From the NCBI GenBank assembly GCA_030323885.1, contig CM059198.1, positions 79,181,911 through 79,245,910 of the forward strand: a stretch of DNA of 64,000 nucleotides. Reading direction: 5' to 3'. Position 1 is the stretch's first letter, and the number at the start of each line of letters is the position of its first letter. The translations under genes and the position numbers were made by a program. Below, piece by piece: positions 10,727-21,924 of the stretch. Below the pieces are notes generated by a model. The model searched no databases. It was not told where the DNA came from and saw only the letters and a program-made list of their open reading frames with translations. Source of the DNA: Branchipolynoe longqiensis (taxonomy: Eukaryota > Annelida > Polychaeta > Phyllodocida > Polynoidae).

Positions 10727-11104
10727 TATTATTCTAAACCTTTAGCTATACCGGCCTCCACAGGAGCAAACTTTAAATTCTGCAGAGCGCGGATTTTAAA
10801 CTTGTCTAGATATATAAATAGTTTTAATTGTTCACGGATCGAAGATGAGTGTTCTGACGTCGGAAGGATACCAGATTGGAACGAATAAAACTGTATTGCA
10901 TGAAAATATTACAAAAAAATCTAGTTTCGATGCGAGTGTTGCACTGAGTGAGACAGTGCTGGGGTTATTTAGTACATTAGCCAACGAGGGAACCACAGGA
11001 ATGTCACTGTCTATTAACCCCCTCCCCACCCCACCCCCACCCCCACCCCCACCCCCACCCCCACACACACTGTATGACCCACACTTAAAGCTGCATAGTT
11101 GGCT
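10727..11104. other. Unassigned sequence with a CCCCCA tract
   Basis: 10740-11015 is unique-looking. 11017-11063 is a (CCCCCA)n tract, which accounts for proline/glycine-rich open frames here. No gene is supported. Confidence 0.5.
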
Positions 11105-11107
11105 GCT

Positions 11108-11452
11108 TGTTGGAGTTTTCCATCCTGGCCACATCTAAGGTCATATCAGGACGGTTACCGGCTTGTAGCAGTGCACACTTATGGTGACTCTATAGTGCTG
11201 CACCACTGGGAGCCAAGCCACACGCACAATGACCCGATATCCCACACAGTCACATTATCCTGACACTGAGCCGACCAGTCCTTGCCCTATCCTAATAATG
11301 TTGAGTGCCAGGCTAGGAAGTGACAAGTATACATTTTAAGGTCATTGGTTTGACTCGACTAGGATTCGAAACCACAAACTCCTGGGTTTGGATCTCCAGA
11401 TCTCCCAAAACAGGAGACGGACGCTCTATTCATTCGGCCACCCCGTCTGGTC
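11108..11452 (-). mobile_element. SINE family 2, copy a
   Basis: In plus orientation: a TGTTGGAGTTTT lead, a conserved block ending near CTAAGGTCATATCAGGACGG, then CAGTCACATTATCCTGACA, CCAGTCCTTGCCCTATCCTA, AGTCATTGGTTTGACTCG-like sequence and a reversed tRNA-like head (box B GATTCGAAA). The promoter head is therefore at the right, and transcription would be on the minus strand. Confidence 0.85.
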
Positions 11453-11471
11453 TAAATCCATCGGAGTTTGC

Positions 11472-11798
11472 TTGTTTGTTGTTTCATGTCCTAATAACAT
11501 CTAAGGTCATATGAGAACGAGTACCCACTTGTCACAGTGTGCATTCTTAGCGACTTTATATGCTATTCCACTAGGGGACCATGCCACCGGCACCATGACC
11601 CGATATCCCACTCAGTCACATTATCCTGATACTGTGCTACCCAGTCCTTGTCCTATCATATTAATGCCAAGCGCCTGGCTAGGTAGCGACAAGTATCAAT
11701 TTTATAAGTCATATGTTTGACTAGGTTGGGATTCATCAGCTCATACTCCCGACCTTCCGCACAGAAAACTTGCGCTCTACCGATTCGACCACCACATG
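11472..11798 (-). mobile_element. SINE family 2, copy b (tandem with copy a)
   Basis: Same modules and orientation as the copy 20 bp to the left, diverged by scattered substitutions. On the minus strand the right end reads as the tRNA-like head (GGTCGAATCGGTAGAGCGCA). Confidence 0.85.
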
Positions 11799-13444
11799 GT
11801 AAAACGACCTGTGTAGGCAACTTTAATAGCAATGGCCGGCATGCTTCCTAAATAGACTGTCACACATGTAGGCCGCGTAGACATGGGACATTTAGGACCC
11901 TTTGACGTGATCCTGTTACAGACCTTTTTGTTGGGCCTTCAAATGAATAGAAAAGGTTCACGGATCGCAGCTTGAATGACGTTTTCACATCAGGAATTTA
12001 ACGCCAAGGACAGCCGAGCTTCTAAATCACATTGCATTCCACATCCGGTTGTGGGGTAGTTACTCCCGCAGCCCTGTCCTGAAACAGGGCTGCTAAACAA
12101 CCCAGTAGAAAAGGTGACGAGAGGCCGGGTAAAGGAACTGACTAAATACCTTCTTAATTTAAGAAGCAAAATATATTCTTCACACATCTATTTATATTTA
12201 CCCGCTACTTTTAATTGGTAAAATAGATTTAAATGGTGTAGATTAATATAATTTAAAGTCGAATAGAGGACTTTCTCTGGCGGCCATCTTGGGTTTTCTT
12301 TGCTTTCTCTACCAATTTCTCAACTTTGCACCAATAGTAGATAAGTAGTGTCCATTGGAACCAATACCTCCACAGTCAATTGCTCTGTGAACCAGGTTGT
12401 GCTTGTACTTAGACTAGGTGGTCATTCACCCCTACTTTGGGTAGACGTGAATCTTTTATCTAGTTGTGGGGGAACTAGGCACAAGTCACAGTTAGGGTTT
12501 GGGGCCGGTGGTAGCGCCACGGCTCGCAAGATGTAAGGAACGGAGCAAATACAATGCGAATAGTAATTGGGAATAAATCGATAATAATGGATAATAATAA
12601 TAATAAATTCCCTGCTGTGCCTTTCTGCTTGCATATTGCCTATACATCACACTATTAACAGGGATGCAAGTGTCCACTGGCATTCTTCAATATTGTAAGA
12701 TTTCCGGGAGGAAAGTGATCGTGGAGGGAACAAAAGAGGGGGAATCGATGGTGATGTGGGCGATAATAGAGTCATAACAAGGATAGTGGAACACGATCTA
12801 AGGATAGGCTGCACAGACCGATCAGGGGGGCGGGGGTGGAGCTAGGATAGTGCTAGGAAAATACTGAATGGAATCTGACTTCTGGGATTTCCCCACGATT
12901 CACTGACAGTGCTAAACCTGTGGCAGTAACCTCCATGTCCGTTCAGGATATGGCAAGTCCAACATCACTTAAATGGGCAGATAGTAGGGGGGTGAGGTGC
13001 CACCTGGAGGGCAGGAGGAGAATCAGGGGAGCTGCTTGAAGGCAGACCTCCAGCTCTCCAGGCTGCACCCCCACCTCCAGTAACCCAAGTACACAAGAAC
13101 ATACCAAAAAGGGGTGATGGGAGTAGACGCAGACAAGAGAATAATAAGAAGTAGGATAATTACATACATGAGTAATATTTGTATAAGTAGTTTACACCTC
13201 ACAATAATAATAATAATAATCAGAGAACACCAAGACACTAATATAAATGCATTTTTAAAATTGTAATATTTCCCGAAAACAGACAACTTTCAGTGAAAGC
13301 TACATTTTTTGTTCAAAATCTGTTTGTTTGCAGTAGCAGACGAGACTTCAGTTAGAGCAGACGACACATGAATTAAAACCAGGGGTTAATGTGTTTACAT
13401 CGCCTCGTGCCTGGAGTGTTGATCTGCAACTAGGAGGTAACTCT
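11799..13444. other. Unassigned sequence with short AAT/ATT microsatellites
   Basis: About 1.6 kb without a supportable gene. (AAT)n-like runs lie at about 12585-12607 and 13201-13220, and there are short G-rich runs near 12825. I found no conserved protein motif and no paired splice signals with coding potential. Confidence 0.5.
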
Positions 13445-15178
13445 ATAAAGATACATATACCTACATGTGTGTATCTAAGATACACATGTGTGTATCTAAG
13501 ATACATGTGTGTATCTAAGATACCTGTGTGTGTATCTAAGATACATGTGTGTATCTAATATACATGTGTGTATCTAAGATACACATGTGTGTATCTTAGA
13601 TACATGTATGTGTCTAAGGTACATGCGTGTGTATCTAAGATACATGTGTGTATCTAAGATGCATGTGTGTATCTAATATACATGTGTGTATCTAAGATAC
13701 ATGTGCGTATCTAAGATACATGTGTGTGTCTAAGATATGTGTGTGTATCTTAGATACATGTATGTATCTAAGATACATGTGTGTGTATCTAAGATACATG
13801 TGTGTACCTAAGACACATGTGTGTATCTAAGATACATGTGTGTATCTAAGATACATGTGTGTATCTAAGATACATGTGTGTATCTAAGATACGTGTGTGT
13901 ATCTAAGATACATGTGTGTGTATCTAAGATACGTGTGTGTATCTAAGATCCATGTGTGTGTACCTAAGACACATGTGTGTATCTAAGATACATGTGTTTG
14001 TACCTAAGATACATGTGTGTGTATCTAAGATACATGTGTGTATCTAAGATACATGTGTGTACCTAAGATACGTGTGTGTATCTAAGATACATGTGTGTGT
14101 ACCTAAGCCACATGTGTGTATCTAAAATACATGTGTGTACCTAAGACACATATGTGTGTATCTAAGATACATGTGTGTGTATCTAAGACATATGTGTGTA
14201 TCTAAGATACATGTGTGTGTACCTAAGACGCATGTGTGTGTATCTAAGATACATGTGTGTGTATCTAAGACACATGTGTGTATCTAAGATACATGTGTGT
14301 GTACCTAAGACACATGTGTGTGTATCTAAGATACATGTGTGTACCTAAGACACATGTGTGTGTATCTAAGATGCGTGTGTGTACCTAAGACACATGTGTG
14401 TGTATCTAAGATACATGTGTGTGTATCTAAGACACATGTGTGTATCTAAGATACATGTGTGTGCACCTAAGACACATCTGTGTGTATCTAAGATACATGT
14501 GTGTGTATCTAAGACACATGTGTGTATCTAAGATACATGTGTGTACCTAAGACACATGTGTGTGTATCTAAGATACATGTGTGTACCTAAGACACATGTG
14601 GGTGTATCTAAGATACATGTGTGTGTACCTAAGACACATGTGTGTGTATCTAAGATACATGTGTGTACCTAAGACACATGTGTGTGTATCTAATATACAT
14701 GTATGTGTATCTAAGACACATGTGTGTATCTAAGATACATGTGTGTGTACCTAAGATACATGTGTGTATCTAAGATACATGTGTGTGTATCTAAGACACA
14801 TGTGTGTCTCTAAGATACATGTGTGTGTACCTAAGGCACATGTGTGTGTATCTAAGATACATGTGTGTATCTAAGATACGTGTGTGTATCTTAAATACAT
14901 GTTTGTGTATCTAAGATACATGTGTGTACCTAAGACATATGTGTGTGTATCTAAGATACATGTGTGTGTACCTAAGACACATGTGTGTGTATCTAAGATA
15001 CATGTGTGTATCTAATATACATGTGTGTATCTAAGATACATGTGCGTATCTAAGATACATGTGTGTGTATCTAAGATACGTGTGTGTATCTTAGACAGAT
15101 GTGTGTGTATCTAAGATACATGTGTGTGTACCTAAGACACATGTGTGTGTATCTAAGATACATGTGTGTGTACCTAAG
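13445..15178. repeat. 19-21-bp minisatellite with a palindromic core
   Basis: The unit is about ATGTGTGTATCTAAGATAC. Each core GTATCTAAGATAC is a 13-nt inverted repeat. A second unit type, GTGTACCTAAGACACAT, appears from about 13800 and alternates with the first over much of 14.1-15.0 kb, giving a ~40-bp dimer. Roughly 85 units. Confidence 0.95.
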
Positions 15179-15340
15179 AATGAGTTATGTGTAAGAACTA
15201 ATGAAAGGGGGAGGAAAACGTGCAGTAAATCGTCAGAGTAAAGTGGTTTGACGCTGATTTGCGTCTGAGGACTTTCTTTCTGCCGCCGGACGTTAAGGGG
15301 CCGTCCAACGTTATGAACATGTTCAAGATAGGACAACGTT

Positions 15341-15645
15341 TGTTTGTTGTTTTACGTCCTAGCAACATATAGGGTCATATCAGGATGGATACAGAATTGT
15401 GACAGTGTGCACTCATGGCGACTTGCCCCACTCGAAGACCAGGCAGCCAACACTATGACCCACTCAGTCACATTATCCGGACTGCACCAACCAGTCCTTG
15501 CCCTATCCTGATAATCCCGAGCGCCAGGCTAGCAATCAACAAGTATCAATTGTGTAAGTCATTGGTTTCACTTGATCGGGAATCGAATTGCCGATCTCCC
15601 GCACGGGAGGCCTGCGCTCTATCGATTCAGCCACGGCGCCCGGTG
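15341..15645 (-). mobile_element. SINE family 2, copy c
   Basis: Near full length. The left end is TTTGTTGTTTTACGTCCTAG. The right end, read on the minus strand, is the tRNA-like head with GTGGCTGAATCGATAGAGCG, a CTCCCGTGCGGGAG hairpin and a GGCAATTCGATTCCC box B. This is the clearest head among the copies. Confidence 0.88.
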
Positions 15646-15727
15646 GGTTATACAGAGAATAGTACAGCTACTTTCCAGACCCCCCCCCCCCACCCCCTCA
15701 AGTAATGCAGATCAACATTTTACTACA

Positions 15728-16530
15728 GACCCAGGTTGGGTGGTTGAATGAGTTAAGTGCCCACCTCCAGGGGCCGTATGCAGGAGTCAGTGTTAGCGAG
15801 GAAAAACGGCGTTTGGCAGGAATACCGGTTTAGCGACGAAAAATGGTATGCACGAGTCAGTGTTAGACCTAACACCAAAGGCTTAACCGGTGTTACCTTA
15901 CCCCTAAAAAATATTAGGTTTAGCGAATTTATTAGGCCCAAATCTATTCAATGCCTGGTAATATATTAACAGAATTACATTACCATCAGTGATATTTTTA
16001 TCAATTTAACCCTAATCCAACCCTCCTTAAGCGTACCCCCGTAATTGGCGGCGATATTAATATTTTCGAATCGACGAATGTAAAGTAAACAAATCGCCGC
16101 TGCCGCCGCATCGACGTCACTTTCCATACTGGCGGTGGCGGCAGTTTGTTTACTTTACGTTCGTCGATTCGAAAATATAACTATTAATATCGCCGCCAAT
16201 GCGGCAGTAGCCTTAATAACGCTTCGAATTTAGGGTTAAATTGATAAAAATTTCACTTATTGCGTATGTAATTCTGTTAAATATGATCACATTCAGTAGA
16301 TTTGAGCCTAATATATGGCTACAAACGCAGAGGGATTTCCCAAATCTATAAATAAATTCACGTTTAGCTATAATGAAAGTGTTACGCGCTCCTGCATACG
16401 ACTTGACACAGTTCCCGACGTCGGTGATAGCTAAACGGTAACAGGCTCTAACACCAAACCCCGCTAACACTGACTCCTGCATACGGCCCCTGGTTTGGTA
16501 GGTCATAGGATTCGAACCACCACGTTTGAA
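15728..16530 (+). mobile_element. tRNA-like (SINE) sequence split by a foldback element
   Basis: 15733-15766 reads GGGTGGTTGAATGAGTTAAG plus TGCCCACCT (D-arm side). 16494-16530 reads GGTAGGTCATAGGATTCGAA plus CCACCACG (anticodon 3' side and T arm). Joined, they parallel the uninterrupted tRNA-like unit at 35816-35893 (GGCCGAATGAGTTGAACGTC ... GGGATTCGAACCCACG). The 727-bp foldback sits in what would be the anticodon loop. Confidence 0.65.
15767..16493. mobile_element. 727-bp foldback element with long inverted arms
   Basis: The ends are CCAGGGGCCGTATGCAGGAG on the left and its complement at 16474-16493, and the match extends through CAGTGTTAGCG. Inside, 16048-16105 (GGCGGCGATATTAATATTTT, CGAATCGACGAATG, TAAAGTAAACAAA) is mirrored at 16130-16198. 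A ~25-base spacer holding GACGTC lies at the centre. The middle of the arms is diverged. No transposase ORF is present, so it is non-autonomous. No unambiguous target duplication is visible. Confidence 0.8.
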
Positions 16531-16584
16531 CACTGGTCAAGTCAAAGCAATACCATAACAAAGATACCTGTAGCTACATAGCAT

Positions 16585-16905
16585 GGAGCTCGGCATTGCT
16601 AGGATAGGGCATGGACATTGAGGCATGAGGCATGAGGCATGAGGAAGACCAATGGTCTGCTGTTGAAACTTCCCCTGCTTAACCAACTAATGTACCATGA
16701 CTGGATATGGTGGCCAAATTGGTAGAGCGCAGGCTTCCTGTGCGGGAGGTCGGCATTTCGAAAGCCAGTCCAGTCAAGCCAATGACGAACAAAATGTATG
16801 CTTTTCACGACCTAGCCTGGCGCTCTTCACCACTAGGATAGTGCAAGGATTGGTTAGCTCAGTATCAGGATAATGTGACTGAAATAGGAAATCAGATCAT
16901 GGTGT
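16585..16905 (+). mobile_element. SINE family 2, copy d, with a fragment at its left
   Basis: Head on plus at about 16700: ATATGGTGGCCAAATTGGTA, GAGCGCAGGCTTCCTGTGCG and box-B-like CATTTCGAAAGCC. Then come AGCCTGGCGCTC, AGTGCAAGGATTGG and CAGTATCAGGATAATGTGAC, after which it is truncated. A separate fragment at 16585-16620 (GCTAGGATAGGGCATG) and four GAGGCAT repeats precede it. Confidence 0.78.
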
Positions 16906-17412
16906 AAAATTGTCCGATATAATACATGTGAACCGAGGTGAAGTTACTATAATAAATTACAAACTGTCTATATAATGATAAATGTTAAACTATAAAAACC
17001 CAAAGACATATAGAGGATGTGTGAACTTGGTAAACTATTATTCATTAGGTATAGAACTTGTATATTGAATAGTCTTTGAGAGGGAGTGTCACTTCCGAGT
17101 TTGACTAAGAACACTCTTTGGAAGAGTCACCTCACATGCCCCCTCCCCCCCCACATGGCATTGTTATGATCATTGACCACTGTATTGTATTCCTATTGGA
17201 GGAGTGAGTCATGTGACCACTGCAAAAACACCCAACCACCAAAAACACCCAGTGACCACAGCCATCTTGGATCTTGTAGGACTAATAAACAATAAACTGA
17301 GGAGTGTCATTCTCTTACCTTTCATTTCCTACTCTGTTTCCTTCATTACCTGTAGTGATTTCACTTGACCTGTCTCACACCACCCACACCACCAGCCGGC
17401 ACGTTTACAATG
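16906..17412. other. Unassigned sequence
   Basis: AT-rich with a short C8 run near 17140. No supportable gene. Confidence 0.45.
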
Positions 17413-17522
17413 GTGCCGGTGGCTTGGTCTCCCAGTGGGGCAGCACTATAAAGTCTACATGCGTGTGCACTCTCGCAAATCGAAATCCATCCTGATATCA
17501 ATTCGATGTTGCCAGGAAGTAA
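17413..17522 (+). mobile_element. SINE family 2 fragment, copy n
   Basis: GGTGCCGGTGGCTTGGTCTC, GCACTATAAAGT, GTGTGCACTC and ATCCTGATATCA..GATGTTGCCAGGAAGTAAAA are the reversed 3' half of family 2. Confidence 0.65.
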
Positions 17523-17834
17523 AACCCCCCAAAACCCACTAATGCACAACTAACAAATATTAAAGAAATTGTCGAAAGATATGAACAGTTTGATTAAACG
17601 AGATCATACTTTACTGACACCCCGGTGTTGTACGCATTGTACGACCGTGAACGTGTTGACAACGTTGGACGGCCCTTTATTCCCTCTGTGTTTGTTTGAG
17701 TGGCAGCTTTTTGATGCGCGGCAGAAGGTTCCGGCTATAAACTCGTCACCCACACCGATACAACGTGCAACACTCAGAGAGAGGCTTTGCGGAATGCGCC
17801 TCACGTCCGCTAGGGAGCGGCACCGGGCCGGCGT

Positions 17835-18018
17835 ATACCCCCCCCCCCCCCATTCTCCTTCTATTCCTCCTCCACTCCCCCTGCTCCCCCCACCCTCCCC
17901 CCAGCGTATATCAGCCCCTCTGCCTCTATTCCTCCTCCACTCCCCCTGCTTCCCCCACCCTCCCCGCAGCGTATATCAGCCCCTCTGCCTCTATTCCTCC
18001 TCCACTCCCCACCCCCAT
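17835..18018. repeat. 65-bp C/T-rich tandem repeat, ~2.7 copies
   Basis: AGCGTATATCAGCCCC starts at 17903 and again at 17968 (65 bp). Each is followed by TCTGCCTCTATTCCTCCTCC and a C-rich stretch; a partial unit precedes after a C14 run. The proline-rich open frames spanning 17569-18097 are produced by this repeat. Confidence 0.85.
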
Positions 18019-18595
18019 TCTTTCCCGTCACGCAGCCGTTTTTATTATTATTATTGCACAAATGTTGTCTGCAGTTCTTCTTGATATTGTTGTTTAAATG
18101 TTATCTGTAGTTTTCTTAATATTGTTGTACAAATATCGTACGTCTTTCTCCTTGATATTGTTGTTGTAGGGAATTATTATTACATTGTTATACTCCATGA
18201 GACCCAATACTGTACCAGTGGCGCCACCTTCAGCACAGCTCGCCTCCACCGGCTATTGACCAGTGTCAGTCGCACCGCAGGATGTTGTCTGATGTTGCCC
18301 GATGATACACACACATATAACTCCATGTATCAAACTTAAAAGGAGAACGCCTGATGCTTGAACTCTGTCATGTTCATTTTGTTTTAATGTCAGGGTCAGG
18401 GGGTCAGCAACATTTCTTCTGTACATTATGGGAGACTGCAATTGATTGTCTCCGTCATGCAATCCATTTCACCGGAGACATATTGATGTGCATGCACATG
18501 TTTGCGATGTTGTCTGCCCTCCTCTCCCCCTCATCTCCCCACCTGCACCCCAACCCCCCACTCTCCGCCATTGAATAACATTTCTCCTGAAGATG
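18019..18595. other. Unassigned sequence
   Basis: Contains ATATTGTTGT-type repeats near 18080-18170 and a C-rich tract at 18520-18560. No gene supported. Confidence 0.45.
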
Positions 18596-18599
18596 CTTC

Positions 18600-18925
18600 T
18601 TTGTTGGAGTTTTACGTCCAGGCAATATCTAGGGTCATAGCAGAATGGGTACTAACTTGTGACATTGCACCCTCATGGCAACTTTATAGTGCTACCCCAC
18701 TAGGGGACCAAAGCTGCTGGTACCATGATCCAATTTCCAACTCAGTCACATTATCCTGACATTGAGCTAACCAGTCCTTGCACTATCCTAGTAATGCCAA
18801 GCGCCGGGCTCGGTGGGGACAAGTATACAATTTGTAAGTCATTGGTTTGACTCGGCTGGGATTCGAACTGCCGACCTTGCACACAGGAAACTTGCGTCAT
18901 TATGGATTCTGCCGCCGCGGGCCCA
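18600..18925 (-). mobile_element. SINE family 2, copy e
   Basis: Full-length organisation: TTGGAGTTTTACGTCC, CTAGGGTCATAGCAGAATGG, AGTCACATTATCCTGACATT, CCAGTCCTTGCACTATCCTA, TCATTGGTTTGACTCGGCTG, then the reversed head with GGATTCGAACTGCCGACC. Confidence 0.87.
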
Positions 18926-19256
18926 TCTCTCATGAAGATGACCCCTTGAAGGCGCATGCTCTAATCACGTATTGAGACCACGTGCAGCTTGTCTAATGGA
19001 CAACGAACCGACGACGAGTCTGTATGCTGCTAGGTAAACACAAAGTCCACCTAGTGGGAAAAACCACCACATCAGCTCCAACAAGAAGAAGCAATGAAAA
19101 CCAAAAGTAGCAACAACAAAACCTGCATGTACTCACCACGGAGTTGTGATCTCGGCCAAACAAGGATGGCTGAACCACATTGTGTCCTGTAATGTATTAA
19201 CTGTTGAATTCTGTTGACACTACCGATAATTTTGAGCACTGTTCTGCTCTACCTAA

Positions 19257-19722
19257 GTATCCTTTGTACCCTTCATACATTATCCTTCAATATCCAGACC
19301 CCCAACAGGTTACATACACACGCACATTGAGGTACTATTTACAAGGTTTCCCGCTTATTTCTTGTACATTATCCTTCAATATCCAAACCCTCAACAGGTT
19401 ACATACACACGCACATTGAGGTACTATTTACAAGGTTTCCCACTTATTTCTTGTACATTATCCTTCAATATCCAGACCCTTAACAGGTTACATACACACG
19501 CACATTGAGGTACTATTTACAAGGTTTCCCGCTTATTTCTTGTACATTATCCTTCAATATCCAGACCCTCAACAGGTTACATACACACGCACATTGAGGT
19601 ACTATTTACAAGGTTTCCCGCTTATTTCTTGTACATTATCCTTCAATATCCAGCCCCCTAACTGGTTACATACACACGCACATTGAGGTACTATTTACAA
19701 GGTTTCCATCTTATTTCTTGTG
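19257..19722. repeat. 89-bp minisatellite, ~5 copies
   Basis: CTTGTACATTATCC recurs at 19361, 19450, 19539 and 19628, 89 bp apart, each with CAACAGGTTACATACACACG and AAGGTTTCCCGC. A diverged copy begins near 19257. The period equals that of the 9.5-kb array but the sequence is unrelated. Confidence 0.95.
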
Positions 19723-20295
19723 AAGTATATCCAATGATTTTACTAGTATTATAAAGATATGATATACCTATTTGCTCTATGTATATATATATATATATAT
19801 ATATACTTCTCGGCGGTACACTGAGTGTATGTGTGTGTGGGGGGTGGTGGCAGTGGTGCGTGCACAGACGGGTGGCGCGGCCCCAACAGATCTGAGGTCG
19901 AGTAGACTGGAACAGTCGATGACTAGATGGAGTCGATGACTGAGGGAGGTTTATTGAGTTGAGGAGGAGATGGAAGCTTCCCGCTTTATTATACTCGTAT
20001 AATGGCTTATACAGCACATATATATATATATGTATATAGTCTGAAGACAATTCTGGTAACATGCTATGATTCCATGTAATTCATATTCACCACATACTAT
20101 ACTACTTTTATTATCCAACTACAACTATATGCAGTTCGCTATTAAAACTGCTAGTTTCCTCTATGTATCAACCAATTTGACTCTACAGCTGAATGGCCAG
20201 TGCTCTGGTGCTGACAACATAATCATTCAATGAATTAGCTAATTTAATACAAAAAAGAGAATGTTATCAAGTTGTAATGAGCTCCTTTTATGACC
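19723..20295. other. Unassigned sequence with two (TA)n microsatellites
   Basis: (TA)n at about 19782-19806 and 20018-20037, and a G/T-rich patch near 19828-19850. No gene supported. Confidence 0.5.
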
Positions 20296-20975
20296 AGTGT
20301 TCACCAGTGTTCACCGGTTTTCACCAGTGTTCACCAGTGTTCACCAGTGTTCACCGGTGTTCACCAGTGTTTGTCGGTTTTCACCAGTGTTCACCAGTGT
20401 TCACCAGTGTTCACCAGTGTTCACCGGTGTTCGCCGGTGTTCACCAGTGTTCACCGGTGTTCACCAGTGTTCACCGGTGTTCACCGGTGTTCACCAGTGT
20501 TCACTGGTGTTCACCAGTGTTCACCAGTGTTCACCGGTGTTCACCAGTGTTTGTCGGTGTTCGCCAGTGTTTGCCAGTGTTCGCCAGTGTTTGCCAGTGT
20601 TCACCAGTGTTTGCCAGTGTTTGCCAGTGTTCGCCAGTGTTCACCAGTGTTCACCAGTGTTCACCAGTGTTCACCAGTGTTCAACAGTGTTCAACAGTGT
20701 TCAACAGTGTTCACCAGTGTTCACCAGTGTTCACCAGTGTTCACCAGTGTTCACCAGTGTTCACCAGTGTTCACCGGTGTTCACCGGTGTTCACCAGTGT
20801 TGACCAGTGTTCACCATGTGTTCACCGGTGTTCACCAGTGTTCACCAGTGTTCACCGGTGTTCACTAGGGTTCACTAGTGCTCACCAGTGTTCACCAATG
20901 TTCACCAGTGTTTACCAGTTTTCACCAGTGTTCACCAGTGTTCACTGGTGTTCACCAGTTTTCACCAATATGGAC
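20290..20975. repeat. 10-bp minisatellite GTGTTCACCA, ~67 units
   Basis: Near-perfect decamers with CACCA/CACCG/CGCCA/CAACA variants. Three units equal 30 bp and no stop occurs, so all three plus frames encode the same Phe-Thr-Ser-Val-His-Gln-Cys-Ser-Pro-Val period. I treat this as non-coding. Confidence 0.96.
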
Positions 20976-21207
20976 AAATATTTGATGCTGAGAGAAATTG
21001 TTTGCATGTGCGTACATTGCGACAATGGAGCTACGCCCCTTTAACAGATCCAAGACCATCTATTCTCACAAAGGCACCATTTACGCTGTTTACTAGACGA
21101 TATAAAGGGCTGCACTCAATGGCGCCCAGTGTGAAGATAAATACTGTAAGATGTGATACAGGTGTATAGGACTTGGAACGAGGGTATGGGACGCATACTA
21201 ATTGTCA

Positions 21208-21455
21208 TCGATTGTTTGTTGGGCTTTTACCACCTGGCAACATCTAAGGTCATATCAATATGGGCACTAACTTGTGACAGACTAGTGTGCACCCATAGCG
21301 ACTTTATAGTGCTGTCACACTGGGAGACCAGGGCACCAACACTATGACCTGATTTCGCACTGAGTCACAATATCCTGATATTGAGCTACAACCAGTCCTT
21401 GCTCTATCCTAGTAATGCTGAGCGCCAGGTTAGGTAGTGTCAAAGTTTGACTCCA
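21208..21455 (-). mobile_element. SINE family 2, copy f, head missing
   Basis: GTTTGTTGGGCTTTTACC, CATCTAAGGTCATATCAATA, CAGTCCTTGCTCTATCCTAG and GAGCGCCAGGTTAGGTAGTG are present. It ends before the tRNA-like head. Confidence 0.82.
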
Positions 21456-21924
21456 ATGTTTATTTCAATTGTTGGCTTGGTGTTTACAGGTTGCGCCGGA
21501 ACTCTTCAATTGGGCGCACAATTGACAAGTAAAGCACACACAAGTTCCGTAATGTCCTGCCCTGCCTTCCCTCTCATCTATTTGTATTTGTTTGTTTTTC
21601 TGTTGGCTTTTACTGAGTCATCTCTTACCCATGTGTGACATCTCCGCTCCCTAGAGATGTGAACACAGACAAAATAGCCTCACTACGCAGCGTCACAATT
21701 CCACAGGCTGACACAGTTGTGTAGCACCCAGTCTGCTTAAGATAGGCCATTACTGTCACCCTTAAAAAACTAAAACTAAATGTAGTTTATTCATTGAATA
21801 ATGTCTTTTCAATTTAGGATTATTTACACAAAAATGGTATATAGAGTAGCATATACAATAACTGTTGATTACACAATTGTCAGCATATAACACAATGGAA
21901 TTAGGCTACCCACAAGTTCCACAG
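21456..21924. other. Unassigned sequence
   Basis: No recognisable gene or repeat before the 45-bp array. Confidence 0.45.

Noticed and set aside
17569..18097. 171- and 110-codon proline-rich frames
   Set aside because: They run through a C/T-rich 65-bp repeat; overlapping frames have the same composition and no motif is conserved.
20277..21044. 255-codon open frame of FTSVHQCSPV repeats
   Set aside because: A 10-bp tandem repeat without stops gives the same peptide in all three plus frames; it is not evidence for a gene.
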